A stretch of 28,227 nucleotides of DNA. Origin: UBA4736 sp002404015. GTDB lineage: Bacteria; Chloroflexota; Dormibacteria; Dormibacterales; Dormibacteraceae. Made by a program: the position numbers and the translations under genes. Below, one piece after another: positions 1 to 7,568 of this stretch. Each line of letters begins with the position of its first letter. The stretch's first letter is position 1. Location: positions 1 to 28,227 of the forward strand of contig DAIOCN010000033.1 in the NCBI GenBank assembly GCA_036747295.1, written 5' to 3'. The notes under the pieces are model-generated. The model saw only the letters and a program-made list of their open reading frames with translations. It made no database searches and had not been told where the DNA came from.

Positions 1-31
1 CTTTCACTTTGTCCTCAGCCCCCTATCTCAC

Positions 32-46
32 TCCACCTTCGGTGGA
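32..46. other. Small hairpin in the gene-free left edge
   Basis: A 6-bp perfect stem (32-37 with 41-46) closes a 3-base loop. It sits inside a second short complementary pair (9-14 with 51-56), so 9-56 could fold as one stacked stem. I see no coding region in 1-128. It may be the terminator of a gene lying to the left of the window, but there is no clear T-tract. Confidence 0.3.
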
Positions 47-91
47 TTCGGGACAAGGGGGAGGGAGTCTCTGAGGGCGGGGAACTGACCC

Positions 92-113
92 TGGGGGAGG
101 GCACCCTCCCCCA
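92..113 (-). terminator. Terminator-like hairpin after the collagen-like gene
   Basis: A perfect 10-base G/C-rich inverted repeat (92-101 with 104-113) has almost no loop, so the innermost pair or two must open. It lies 15 bases past the stop of the minus-strand gene at 129-878. No T-tract follows on either strand, so it may be a weak or bidirectional terminator. Confidence 0.55.
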
Positions 114-128
114 AGGATCAGTGAATGC

Positions 129-878
129 CTACTGTCCGGCGGCCATCCAGTTGATGTGCCAGTTGTAGGTGTTGGCCTGGGTCGGCGAGATCGGGGTTCC
201 GTCGATGAGCCTGATGTACAGCCGGAAGCCGGTCGGGCTCGTGGAGTAGGGCGCCGAGCCGCCCGTCGCCCAGAAGATCATGCTGTCGCCGGTCAGCGAC
301 ACGGTGTAGACGGGGGTCGTCTTGAACCCGGCGTTGGTCGTATCGACGTCGAGGTAGAGCGCGTAGCCCTGGTACGACTGCCAGGCGGTCGCGCCTGGGG
401 TGGTGTTGCCGGCCACTATCCGAAGCGGGGTTCCGCTCAGGTCGGTCGCGACCAGGCCTGGCTTGCCATCAGCTCCCTGAGGTCCGACGGGTCCGACGGG
501 GCCCACTGGGCCGGCGACTCCCTGCGGTCCGGTGGCGCCGGTGGCGCCGGTGGCGCCGGTGGCGCCGGTGGCGCCGGTGGCGCCGTTGGCACCGTTGGTG
601 CCGTTGGCGCCTGCAGGTCCCTGGGGGCCCTGCACGTTCCAGGAAAGAGGCGTCTCGCTCTTCTTGCATCCGGCCGTGCCCGGGATGCGCAGGTTGCCCG
701 CGCCGCTGTTGTTGCCGTCAGCCGTGCGCGCGTCCTGGCCCTGGTTGTCCTGCGTGGCACCGACGCACGCCTGGATCACCTGTGGGGTGGATGTTGCGGA
801 CGCGACGCCGCCGATCAAAACGGCCGTGATAACGCTCCCGACGGCTACTGCCATCAGATGTGAGCGAAAACGAAGCAT
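129..878 (-). CDS. Exported collagen-like (Gly-X-Y repeat) protein
   Basis: This is a predicted secreted or surface protein of 249 aa. Residues 1-30 form a signal peptide: a basic start, a hydrophobic core and an Ala-X-Ala-like end. Residues about 33-82 form a short domain with two cysteines (C38, C71) and the ETPLSWN stretch that often precedes bacterial collagen-like regions. Residues 84-141 are 19 Gly-X-Y triplets, six of them consecutive GAT, which should form a short triple helix. The C-terminal 108 residues are rich in aromatic residues, Thr and Ser; I do not recognise them, but they may be a trimerising or binding head. The ATG at 878 has a good ribosome binding site (GGGAGG, about 10 bases upstream). 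The gene stands alone, 199 bases after the lactate-oxidation gene, and a hairpin follows. The substrate or partner is unknown. Confidence 0.85.
   Translation of the reverse strand: MLRFRSHLMAVAVGSVITAVLIGGVASATSTPQVIQACVGATQDNQGQDARTADGNNSGAGNLRIPGTAGCKKSETPLSWNVQGPQGPAGANGTNGANGATGATGATGATGATGATGPQGVAGPVGPVGPVGPQGADGKPGLVATDLSGTPLRIVAGNTTPGATAWQSYQGYALYLDVDTTNAGFKTTPVYTVSLTGDSMIFWATGGSAPYSTSPTGFRLYIRLIDGTPISPTQANTYNWHINWMAAGQ
531..611. repeat. 9-bp tandem repeat encoding Gly-Ala-Thr
   Basis: Six exact copies of a 9-base unit (ggtggcgcc on the plus strand) run from 531 to 584. Three degenerate copies follow to 611. On the coding (minus) strand they give the GAT, GAN and GTN triplets of the collagen-like region. 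The exact copies at the DNA level point to recent slippage expansion, and the unit length keeps the frame when the copy number changes. Confidence 0.9.
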
Positions 879-1077
879 GAAAACGGTTCCTCCCTGCCTC
901 TGAGCGGCCTCCCCAGCGGCGATCTACCAGCACCAACGTAGGCCGAGGTCTGTCTAAGCGAATGAGGCCCCGGTTTCTTGCGGGTTTTCCAAGCACTAAT
1001 TCGGACCTTGCCCCGTACCCCGGCCGACTGACCGCTCCTCCACCTGCCGTAAAACCAAGGGGTAAGAGGGTCGGGTC
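879..1077. other. Gene-free gap between lutB-lutA fusion and collagen-like gene
   Basis: These 199 bases contain no supportable gene. The minus-strand ribosome binding site of the collagen-like gene lies at its left end, near 888-896. I looked for a sigma70-type promoter and found no convincing -35/-10 pair. No strong hairpin follows the lutB-lutA stop, so some transcription could continue into the collagen-like gene. Confidence 0.4.
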
Positions 1078-3168
1078 TTAGACCAGACGCTCCGCGACCA
1101 GCTCCAGGACGTGGGCGACCCGGATGTCCAGGCCGCGCTGCCGGCCCCGGGATGCGATCTGGAGAAGGCAGCCCGGGTTGTCCGAAGCCAGCACCGTGCA
1201 TCCGGTCTTGGCCAGCGCGTCAAGCTTCCAGTCGGTCAGCCGCGCCGCCACCTCGGGCCAATCCACGCTGAAGGTTCCCCCGAAGCCGCAGCAGTTGGCG
1301 ATGTCGGGCAGCTCAACCACCTCGTACCCGGCCAGCTCGAGGAGTCGCCGGGGCTCCTGCTTCAAACCCAGCTGGCGGAGCGTCTGGCAGGAGTCGTGGT
1401 AGGCGACTCGGACCGGCTCGGCCTTCCGGATCAGCTTCGGCCGCGCCTGCAGCAGCTCGAGCGTGAAACGGGTCGAGTCGCGCATGCGGACGGCGACCTC
1501 GGCCAGCGCCGGCGCAGGCACGCCCCAGTCGACGGCGTCGATTGTCACCGCCCCGAAGCAGGAAGCCGAGGGGGTGACGATCGGGCCTTGCGAGGCGGCC
1601 AGCGCCGTGACCAGGTCGCGGCTCAGGCCCGAGCCCTTGTCGAAGTCGCCGGCGTTGGAGCAGATCAGGCCGCAGCACCACTGGTCACGCGGGAACTCGA
1701 CCCGGTAGCCCGCCGCGCGCGCGATCCGGTTCAGCGCCACCGCAGCCTCGGGCGTGACCCTGTCCACCAGGCACGAGGCGAAGATCGTGAGCGGCCCGGC
1801 CTTGCCTTCACCGCCGGTTTCCACCAGGTCCCGGAAGGGCCGCGAGGCGAGGGGGGCCGGTCCGATCGGAAAGAGGCGGCTGACCGGTGCCGCGAGGTCC
1901 ATGCCGGCCTGGACCAGCCCCGGCCGCGACCACGCCTCCAGCAGCACCCGCTTGGTCAGCGTCTTGCGCTTCACATGGCGGCGGTGCTCGAGGATCTGGC
2001 GCGGCAGTGGGATGTCGACCGGGCAGATCTCCTGGCAGGCGTTGCACTGCGTGCACAGCGACTGCGGCCAGGCGTCCGCGTCCAGGCCGTGGTGGAAGGG
2101 CGTCAGCACCAGGCCGATGGGTCCGCTGTAGATGTGCCCGAACTGGTGGCCGCCGACCGCCATGAACGGGGGGCAGGCGTTGGAGCAGGCGCCGCAGCGG
2201 ATGCAGGTGAGGGCGTCCGCGAAGACCTCTGACTGCAGCATGTCCGTGCGGCCGTTGTCGAGCACCACGCAGTGCATCTCCCGGGGTCCGTGCGCCCCGA
2301 TGACCGGGATGAAGCCGATGTCAGACGACCGGGAGGGGCCGGTCACCCAGTTGACGTAGGCGCTCATCTTCTGGCCGGTCGCCGAGCGCGCCAGCATCTT
2401 CAACATCGCCGCCACGTCGTCGATGCCCGCAACGATCTTGTCCATCCCGAACAGGGCGATGTGGACCCGGGGCAGCGTGATGGTGAGGTCGGCGTTGCCC
2501 TCGTTGGTGACGATCACCACCGTGCCGCTGTCCGCGATGGCGGCGTTGGCGCCGCTGATCCCGACCGCGGCGTTGATGAACTTCTCGCGGAGGGCATCGC
2601 GGGCGTGGGCCATGATGGCGTCCTTGTCGGGCGCCACCCCCAGCTCGTCGGCCCAGTCCTGGACGGTCAGGTGGATGGCCGGCGCAATCAGGTGGGAGGG
2701 GTGCTGGTGCAGGCGCTGCACGATGTACTCGCCAAGATCGGTCTCGACGACCTCCATCCCCATCGCCTCGAGGTGCTGGTTCAGGTAGATCTCCTCGGTC
2801 GCCATCGACTTGGACTTGGTCACGATGCCGGCCCCGGCGCCGGTGCAGATCTCACCGATGATCCGGCGGGCCTCGGCGGCGTCGCCGGCCAGGTGGAACT
2901 GGCCGCCGACCGCCTCCAGGTTCTGCTTGAACTCCTCGACCAGCGCGGGCAGCCGCTTCAGGTTCGCCTGCCGGCGCTTCTTGAGCTCGGCGCGCCCCTT
3001 TTCGAAGTCCATGCTCTCGAAGCCTTTCCGCCGGCGCTCGCGGAGGCCGACCATGGCCTCGGTCAGGGCCTGCTGGAGGCGGGGATCGGCGAGCGCCTTG
3101 TCGACGCGCTTCTTGAAGTGGCGGCGCGACTCGCGCCGGTAGGTCGTGCGGGAGGTGTCCTCAGACAC
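1078..3168 (-). CDS. LutB-LutA fusion, L-lactate-oxidising Fe-S protein
   Basis: At 696 aa it combines two subunits of the LutABC (LldEFG) L-lactate oxidation complex. Residues 1-400 match LutB: an N-terminal LUD domain, then two 4Fe-4S motifs (C322/C325/C328/C332 and C372/C375/C378/C382). Residues about 455-696 match LutA, with paired cysteine-rich CCG modules: WCCG at 497-500, YHDSC at 590-594, NCCGFGG at 625-631, and C667. LutB alone is about 470 aa and LutA about 240 aa, so the length equals one of each in B-A order. It starts at GTG and overlaps the end of the DUF255 gene by 8 bases, so it is probably translated by coupling. No LutC and no lactate permease are in the window. It should act in the cytoplasm, passing electrons to the respiratory chain. 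A glycolate or other 2-hydroxyacid role is possible. Confidence 0.88.
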   Translation of the reverse strand: MSEDTSRTTYRRESRRHFKKRVDKALADPRLQQALTEAMVGLRERRRKGFESMDFEKGRAELKKRRQANLKRLPALVEEFKQNLEAVGGQFHLAGDAAEARRIIGEICTGAGAGIVTKSKSMATEEIYLNQHLEAMGMEVVETDLGEYIVQRLHQHPSHLIAPAIHLTVQDWADELGVAPDKDAIMAHARDALREKFINAAVGISGANAAIADSGTVVIVTNEGNADLTITLPRVHIALFGMDKIVAGIDDVAAMLKMLARSATGQKMSAYVNWVTGPSRSSDIGFIPVIGAHGPREMHCVVLDNGRTDMLQSEVFADALTCIRCGACSNACPPFMAVGGHQFGHIYSGPIGLVLTPFHHGLDADAWPQSLCTQCNACQEICPVDIPLPRQILEHRRHVKRKTLTKRVLLEAWSRPGLVQAGMDLAAPVSRLFPIGPAPLASRPFRDLVETGGEGKAGPLTIFASCLVDRVTPEAAVALNRIARAAGYRVEFPRDQWCCGLICSNAGDFDKGSGLSRDLVTALAASQGPIVTPSASCFGAVTIDAVDWGVPAPALAEVAVRMRDSTRFTLELLQARPKLIRKAEPVRVAYHDSCQTLRQLGLKQEPRRLLELAGYEVVELPDIANCCGFGGTFSVDWPEVAARLTDWKLDALAKTGCTVLASDNPGCLLQIASRGRQRGLDIRVAHVLELVAERLV

Positions 3169-4783
3169 GCGCCTGCAGGCTCTGCTCCAGCGCCTCCGGC
3201 GTGTCCACCGGGGCCAGGCATTCCGTGCCGATGCACACGATCGCGTGGCCGTCGCCGCCGCTTTCGATCACGGCGTAAGGGTATGTCGCCAGCGCGTGCC
3301 GGGCGAGGCCGGCGTCGCTGGTCGTGACCTTGACCAGCGGGCGGTTCAGGCGGTCCAGGGCGCGTGCGAACACGGCCGCCATGAGGCCATACTGCCGAGG
3401 CAGCGAGGCGACCGACTCCAGCGCGCCCTGGGCGCGCCGGCGGTGGCCCGACTCGGGGTCGCCAAGCAGCGCCTCCAGCTCCAGGAGCGCGATCGCCGCC
3501 ACCGAGTTCTCCGCCAGCGGCTTGATGCGCTCGCCCAGGCGGCCCAGCTCCGAACCAGCCTCGCGGTCGAAGTAGCCGCCGAGATCGGCGTCGCCGTACC
3601 GCTCGTCGAGGATCCCCACCAGCTCATGCGCCGTCCGCGCCCAGCGCTCGCCGAGACCGGCGGCGGCCGCCCGCACCGCGGCCCACAGGCCGTAGACCTG
3701 GTCGCCCAGCTGGCCGCCGACGCCCTCCAGACGGTCCAACCCGCGCGCGGGGTTGTAAAGGCGGTCGAAGAGGCTGTCCAGCAGCCTGGCCGCAGCCTCC
3801 CGCAGCCCCGGCCGGTCCAGCCGGACGGAGGCCTCCAGGAGGCCGACGGCCAGGGCGCAGTTCCAGGCCGCGTAGACGCGGCGGTCCACGAACGGCGGGT
3901 CCAGCCTCGAGCGGCCCTCGGCGTCGAGCGAGTAGTAGCGTTCGTCCGCGTCCTGGCTGCCGGCATAGAGCCCGCTGGCGGGGTCCCGCAGCACGGTGTC
4001 CAGGTAGCGGACGGCGTCGTCGGCGATGTCCGGCAGGCCGGCCAGGCCGAGGCCGTAGAGCAGGCCGGCGTGGTCCTCCAGCATCTTCTCGAAGTGGGGG
4101 ACCGACCAGTCCTGGGTGGTCGAGTACCTGAAGAAGCCGCCCTCCACGTGGTCGTAGGTGCCCCCGGCCGCCATCTGCTCCAGCGTGTGGCGTGCCATCT
4201 CCAGCAGCCGGGGCTCGCGCTTCAGCACGGACTGCTCGGCCAGCAGGGCGACGGCGTCGGTCTGAGGGAACTTCGGCGCGCTGCCGAAACCGCCGTAGAC
4301 CTGGTCGTACGCGTTCTCGACCGCGCCCAGCACGCGGTCCACCAGGCCGCGGTCGAGGCTGCCGGCGCTGGCCGCCACCTGCGACTGCGCTCGCTGGCGG
4401 CCCTCCAGCACCTTGGCCACGATCTCCGGCTTGCTGGCCCGGTAGTAGGCCGCGATCTTGACCAGCGCGTCGCCCATCTGCTCGGGAGGCAGGTAGGTGG
4501 CGCCGGTCAGGATGTCGCCGGCGGGCGTCAGGAAGGCGGTGGTCGGCCAGCCGCCCATGTTGTAGCGCTGGTTGATGTCGGGGCGCACGTCGTTGTCGAC
4601 GCGGATCGGCACGTAGTCGCGGTTGATGATCTCGGCCACCCCCTCGTTGGAGTAGGTGGTGTGGTCCATGACGTGGCACCAGTGGCACCAGACCGCTGAG
4701 ATCGAGAGCAGGATCGGCTTGTCGGCGGCCGCGGCCTCCGCGAAGGCCTCGGGCGTCCACTCCCGCCAGGCGACCTCTCCCAC
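3161..4783 (-). CDS. DUF255 / YyaL-type thioredoxin-domain protein
   Basis: A 540-aa member of the YyaL/SPATA20 family. Residues 1-100 form a thioredoxin-like fold with the family signature WCHWCHVMDHTTY around the C33-x-x-C36 pair and the later GGWPTT cis-proline loop. The rest resembles the alpha-helical (six-hairpin-like) toroid of that family. Family members are usually about 600-700 aa and begin with a longer SPYLLQHA-type leader. This one starts 7 residues before the WTPEAF stretch, so it is a short form. The start is GTG, 9 bases after the thiD stop, with no clear ribosome binding site, which suggests coupling. Its biochemical role is not established; a redox or sugar-isomerase-like role has been suggested from fold alone. 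It lies between a thiamin gene and a lactate gene, which does not reveal its job. Confidence 0.87.
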   Translation of the reverse strand: MGEVAWREWTPEAFAEAAAADKPILLSISAVWCHWCHVMDHTTYSNEGVAEIINRDYVPIRVDNDVRPDINQRYNMGGWPTTAFLTPAGDILTGATYLPPEQMGDALVKIAAYYRASKPEIVAKVLEGRQRAQSQVAASAGSLDRGLVDRVLGAVENAYDQVYGGFGSAPKFPQTDAVALLAEQSVLKREPRLLEMARHTLEQMAAGGTYDHVEGGFFRYSTTQDWSVPHFEKMLEDHAGLLYGLGLAGLPDIADDAVRYLDTVLRDPASGLYAGSQDADERYYSLDAEGRSRLDPPFVDRRVYAAWNCALAVGLLEASVRLDRPGLREAAARLLDSLFDRLYNPARGLDRLEGVGGQLGDQVYGLWAAVRAAAAGLGERWARTAHELVGILDERYGDADLGGYFDREAGSELGRLGERIKPLAENSVAAIALLELEALLGDPESGHRRRAQGALESVASLPRQYGLMAAVFARALDRLNRPLVKVTTSDAGLARHALATYPYAVIESGGDGHAIVCIGTECLAPVDTPEALEQSLQARV

Positions 4784-4792
4784 AGAAACAGC

Positions 4793-5587
4793 CTACTTAC
4801 TCGAACGCCGCCACATGGGGTTCACGGGCCCGTGCCCGGCGCCCAGCTCCAGCGAGTTGGCGATGGCGCCGGCGATGAACTCCTTGGCCTGGGCCAGCGC
4901 CTCGGGCAGGCCGAGGCCGGCGGCCAGGCCGGCTGTGATCGCGGCCGAGAAGGTGCAGCCGCTGCCGTGAGTGTTGCCGGTGTCCGTCCGTTCGCCGGGC
5001 AGCCAGCTGAGGCCGCGCTCGTCGTAGACGGCGTCATCCGCGTCGCTCTCGGCGTGCCCGGCCTTCAGGACGACGGCCCTGGCTCCGAGGTTCAGAAGGT
5101 CGTGGGCGGCCCGGGCCCGCTCGTCGCGGGTTGCGATGCGGCGTCCCAGCAGCACCTCGGCCTCGGGGAGGTTGGGGGTGATCACCGCCGCCAGCGGGAT
5201 CAGCTCGCGGCGAAGCGCCTCCACTGCTGAGTCCTGGAGCAGCCTGGCACCTCCCTTGGCGACCATCACGGGGTCGACGACCAGGTTCGCCAGACGATGC
5301 TCTCGAACCGCCCGGGCCACCACGCCGATGATCTCGGCGCTGGCCAGCATGCCGGTCTTGGCCGCGGCCGGGTGGAGGTCCTCCACGACCCGGTCGATCT
5401 GCTCCCGGATCATGTCCAGGGGCACCTCCACGTAGCCGCTGACGCCGATCGTGTTCTGCGCCGTCACGGCCGTGATCGCGCTCGTCCCGTGGACGCCCAG
5501 CGCGGCGAACGTCTTGAGGTCGGCCTGGATGCCCGCGCCGCCGCCCGAGTCGGATCCCGCGATGGTGAGAGCGACCGGCAGCCTCAT
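4793..5587 (-). CDS. thiD: Hydroxymethylpyrimidine/phosphomethylpyrimidine kinase ThiD
   Basis: ThiD phosphorylates 4-amino-5-hydroxymethyl-2-methylpyrimidine (HMP) to HMP-P and then HMP-PP for thiamin synthesis in the cytoplasm. The protein is 264 aa, the normal single-domain length. Visible motifs are the ribokinase-like GSDSGGGAGIQAD at 11-23, KTGM at 77-80, VVDPVM at 103-108, and DTGNTHGSGCTFS at 202-214 with the anion-hole glycines and C211. HGPVNP near the C-terminus is typical of ThiD. The ATG at 5587 overlaps the permease stop in an ATGA arrangement, so the two are coupled. An in-frame extension upstream of this ATG has no family similarity and was not used. No ThiE is fused or adjacent. 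Control by the TPP riboswitch upstream of the permease fits its role. Confidence 0.95.
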   Translation of the reverse strand: MRLPVALTIAGSDSGGGAGIQADLKTFAALGVHGTSAITAVTAQNTIGVSGYVEVPLDMIREQIDRVVEDLHPAAAKTGMLASAEIIGVVARAVREHRLANLVVDPVMVAKGGARLLQDSAVEALRRELIPLAAVITPNLPEAEVLLGRRIATRDERARAAHDLLNLGARAVVLKAGHAESDADDAVYDERGLSWLPGERTDTGNTHGSGCTFSAAITAGLAAGLGLPEALAQAKEFIAGAIANSLELGAGHGPVNPMWRRSSK

Positions 5588-6972
5588 GCCCTGGCCCAGG
5601 CCTTGCGCAGCCCCAGGTAGGTCGCGGCCGCCACGCCCATGCTGACGAGGCCCGAGAGGTCGGCGCCGTGGAGGGCGTCGATGAGGGGCTGGTTGGGCAC
5701 GTGGGCGCCCGGGAAGATGTTGGGGTAGTTGACGAAGGCGAGGCTCAGCGCCGTCCCCGCGAGCCAGGCGATGAGAGCAGGCGCCGCCCGGCCCTCGCCC
5801 AGCACGAAAAAGGCGAGCAGGACGACCGCCGCCCACGCGGGCGCCCAGAGATAGGTCAGGAGCAGGAACTGCTGGTAGGCGCTGTGGAAGTCGTTGACCA
5901 CGACCGCGTAGGTCGCCAGCAGGGCACCCAGGACTCCGCAGGCCAGCGCGGTCTGCCAGCGCTTGAGCTCGACGCCCATCGTCAGCGCGACCAACCCGGC
6001 CGTGTACACATCAAGGTAGTTGGCCCAGACCTCACCGAGGATCACGAAGGCGAAGAACGGGACGGCCACCCAGGTCGGGGCGTGCCTCGTGATCACGGCC
6101 AGGATGCCGCCGTTGGGGTCCGCCGCCAGCTTGGGGTCGATGGTCGGGAGGAGCAGGCCGAAGAGGCCGAGCAGGACCAGCGGCACCGTCACGCCCAGAA
6201 CCGGGAACCAGGTCACCCCCTTGCGGCGGGCACAGGTTTCCGGCAGGTAGCGGGAATAGTCGCTGGCGAAGGGGAACCAGGAGGCGACCAGGGCGAAGCA
6301 GACCATGAAGCCGAGAACGAACCCGCCCGGGTAGTCGGCACCCGAGGCGGTGGGCCCGGCCGTCCAGTGGAACTGGGGCGCCAGGAAGAGGAAGAGGAGG
6401 GCAGCCAGGACCGCGAAGGTGATCGCGCCGTAGGTCTCGAAGATCTTGATGGTGGCGTGGCCGTAGACCGCGACCACCACGCTCGCCGCGGCGACCACCA
6501 GGACCCACGGAAATAGCAGTTTCGAGGCCGCCGCGCCCAGGCCCGCGAGCTGCAGCAGCTGGACGCCGGCCTGGGCGGCGATCACCGAGTCCACGGCGAA
6601 CCAGCCGACCGCCAGGAAAAGGGTCAGGAAGGCGCCGGCTAGCATGCCCCGGGCCCCGAAGACGCGCCGCGTGAAGGCGACCTGGGGCAGGCCGGTGGCC
6701 GGTCCCGTGTGGCTGAGGAGGCCGAGGATGATCGCCCCGGCCAGGGTGCCGAGGAAGGTGGCCAGCAGGCCGTCCCAGACCCCCAGCCCGTAGAAGCTGG
6801 TCAGCAGGCTGGCGGTCAGCAGGCTGGCGTAGTTGACGAAGGCGCCGCCCCACAGGAAGGCCAACTCGCGCGGCCGGCCGTGGCGCTGCTGGGCCGGGAC
6901 GGGGTCGATGCCGTGGCTCTCGACCTTGAGGAAGGCGTCCTCCTGGACGCCGTCGATGGCTGTCGCTGCCAT
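5584..6972 (-). CDS. cytX: NCS1-family permease, probable HMP transporter CytX
   Basis: This inner-membrane transporter of the NCS1 (cytosine/purine) family has about 12 hydrophobic segments over 462 aa. The N-terminus carries the family stretch ELAFLWGGAFVNYASLL, followed by GPATGLPQVAFTRRVFG and VGWFAVDS, all typical of NCS1. Members found behind TPP riboswitches and next to thiD are called CytX and are thought to import the thiamin pyrimidine HMP; that substrate is inferred from context here. The start chosen is the ATG at 6972. It has GGAGGGA six bases upstream, and that site is the 3' end of the riboswitch. An in-frame ATG at 6993 lies inside the conserved aptamer core and is rejected. 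It overlaps thiD by 4 bases. Cytosine or another pyrimidine remains an alternative substrate. Confidence 0.9.
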   Translation of the reverse strand: MAATAIDGVQEDAFLKVESHGIDPVPAQQRHGRPRELAFLWGGAFVNYASLLTASLLTSFYGLGVWDGLLATFLGTLAGAIILGLLSHTGPATGLPQVAFTRRVFGARGMLAGAFLTLFLAVGWFAVDSVIAAQAGVQLLQLAGLGAAASKLLFPWVLVVAAASVVVAVYGHATIKIFETYGAITFAVLAALLFLFLAPQFHWTAGPTASGADYPGGFVLGFMVCFALVASWFPFASDYSRYLPETCARRKGVTWFPVLGVTVPLVLLGLFGLLLPTIDPKLAADPNGGILAVITRHAPTWVAVPFFAFVILGEVWANYLDVYTAGLVALTMGVELKRWQTALACGVLGALLATYAVVVNDFHSAYQQFLLLTYLWAPAWAAVVLLAFFVLGEGRAAPALIAWLAGTALSLAFVNYPNIFPGAHVPNQPLIDALHGADLSGLVSMGVAAATYLGLRKAWARA

Positions 6973-6978
6973 ATGTCT

Positions 6979-7060
6979 TCCCTCCGCCGGCATTACCCGG
7001 ATCAGGTTTCCTGGCGGTCGGCTCCCCTGAGCCCTCTCAGCCGCTCTCGCAGCTCCCGCG
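6979..7060 (-). promoter_or_regulatory. TPP riboswitch (THI element)
   Basis: On the minus strand the leader of cytX carries the thiamin pyrophosphate aptamer core: CUGAGA at 7040-7035, then ACCUGAUCCGGGUAAUGCCG, then GCGGAGGGA ending at 6979. The CUGAGA follows a 6-bp stem (7039-7054) with a GAGA loop and one G-U pair, as expected for P3. The last bases, GGAGGGA, are also the ribosome binding site of cytX, only six bases from the ATG. TPP binding therefore most likely hides the site and blocks translation. I see no separate terminator hairpin between aptamer and start. Confidence 0.93.
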
Positions 7061-7081
7061 TCTAAACAGGATCCACTTTAG

Positions 7082-7108
7082 CCGGGATCGGCTTAGCCCG
7101 GATCCCGG
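7082..7108. other. Inverted repeat between divergent cytX leader and ferredoxin gene
   Basis: An 8-bp perfect stem (7082-7089 with 7101-7108) encloses 11 bases and sits in the short region that must hold promoters for both directions. The motif ttagcc(c)ggatc also recurs in direct orientation across it. It could be an operator or a hairpin that separates the two transcripts. Confidence 0.3.
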
Positions 7109-7127
7109 GTCTTAGACTGAACCGTCG

Positions 7128-7415
7128 ATGGAGAAGCTCGCCGACAAGCTCTTCACGGTCAAGTACGTGGAGGACACCGGCCACCCCCATATCGAGATCG
7201 CCAACCAGGACGTCTGCCGGGACAAGTGCAGCGGCAAGTACTGCAACTACTTCTGCCCGGCCGGGGTGTACGAGTGGGACGAGGAGCAGAAGATCACGCT
7301 CGTGAGCTTCGGCAACTGCGTCGAGTGCGGCGCCTGCGCGATCGGCTGCCCCTACGACAACATCCTGTGCCAGACGCCGCGCGGGGGCTTCGGGGTCCAG
7401 TTCAAGAACGGCTAG
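7128..7415 (+). CDS. FixX-like ferredoxin
   Basis: A 95-aa cytoplasmic Fe-S protein of the FixX type, which normally passes electrons between ETF-quinone oxidoreductase (FixC) and its partners. It has nine cysteines. C64-x2-C67-x2-C70-x3-C74 (NCVECGACAIGCP) is the clear 4Fe-4S motif. C30, C34, C39 and C43, the last followed by Pro, look like the second cluster's ligands. The C-terminal PRGGFGVQFKNG is typical of FixX (a PxGGxGVxxxxG ending). Length is normal. No FixA, FixB or FixC gene is in the window; the next gene is a thioredoxin reductase. The ATG is preceded by no clear ribosome binding site, so the message may be nearly leaderless. The electron partner is unknown. Confidence 0.88.
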   Translation: MEKLADKLFTVKYVEDTGHPHIEIANQDVCRDKCSGKYCNYFCPAGVYEWDEEQKITLVSFGNCVECGACAIGCPYDNILCQTPRGGFGVQFKNG

Positions 7416-7498
7416 CAGGGTGTTGAAAAAGGTCGGCGAGGGATTCGGTTGCCGCATGGGCGCCGAAGCACCGTCGATTCCTTTTTCAACGGCCTGCT
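7414..7498. repeat. MITE-like inverted repeat / bidirectional hairpin
   Basis: Two 19-base arms (7414-7432 and 7480-7498) are inverted copies with two mismatches and flank about 47 bases. The arms contain gttgaaaaagg and its complement, a sequence often seen at the ends of insertion sequences. The left arm overlaps the stop codon of the ferredoxin gene. The inside has no coding potential. It may be an IS-derived miniature element or may simply act as a terminator. I see no obvious target-site duplication. Confidence 0.5.
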
Positions 7499-7568
7499 GA
7501 GGTCCGGCTGACTGCTCCTGCCCGTGGGCTTCGGAATACCGCTCACCGCGCCCTGAGTTTGATCTGAC

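Noticed and set aside
156..863. Long plus-strand frame opposite the collagen-like gene
   Set aside because: It is the antisense of the tandem Gly-Ala-Thr repeat and shows no family similarity; the minus-strand gene has a signal peptide and ribosome binding site.
3146..4699. 517-aa plus-strand frame opposite the DUF255 gene
   Set aside because: Composition is typical of an antisense shadow, with no motifs, while the minus strand carries the WCHWCHVMDH signature.
6970..6993. Alternative cytX start at ATG 6993
   Set aside because: This ATG is the conserved GGGUAAUG of the TPP aptamer; the ATG at 6972 has a good ribosome binding site and begins a plausible N-terminus.
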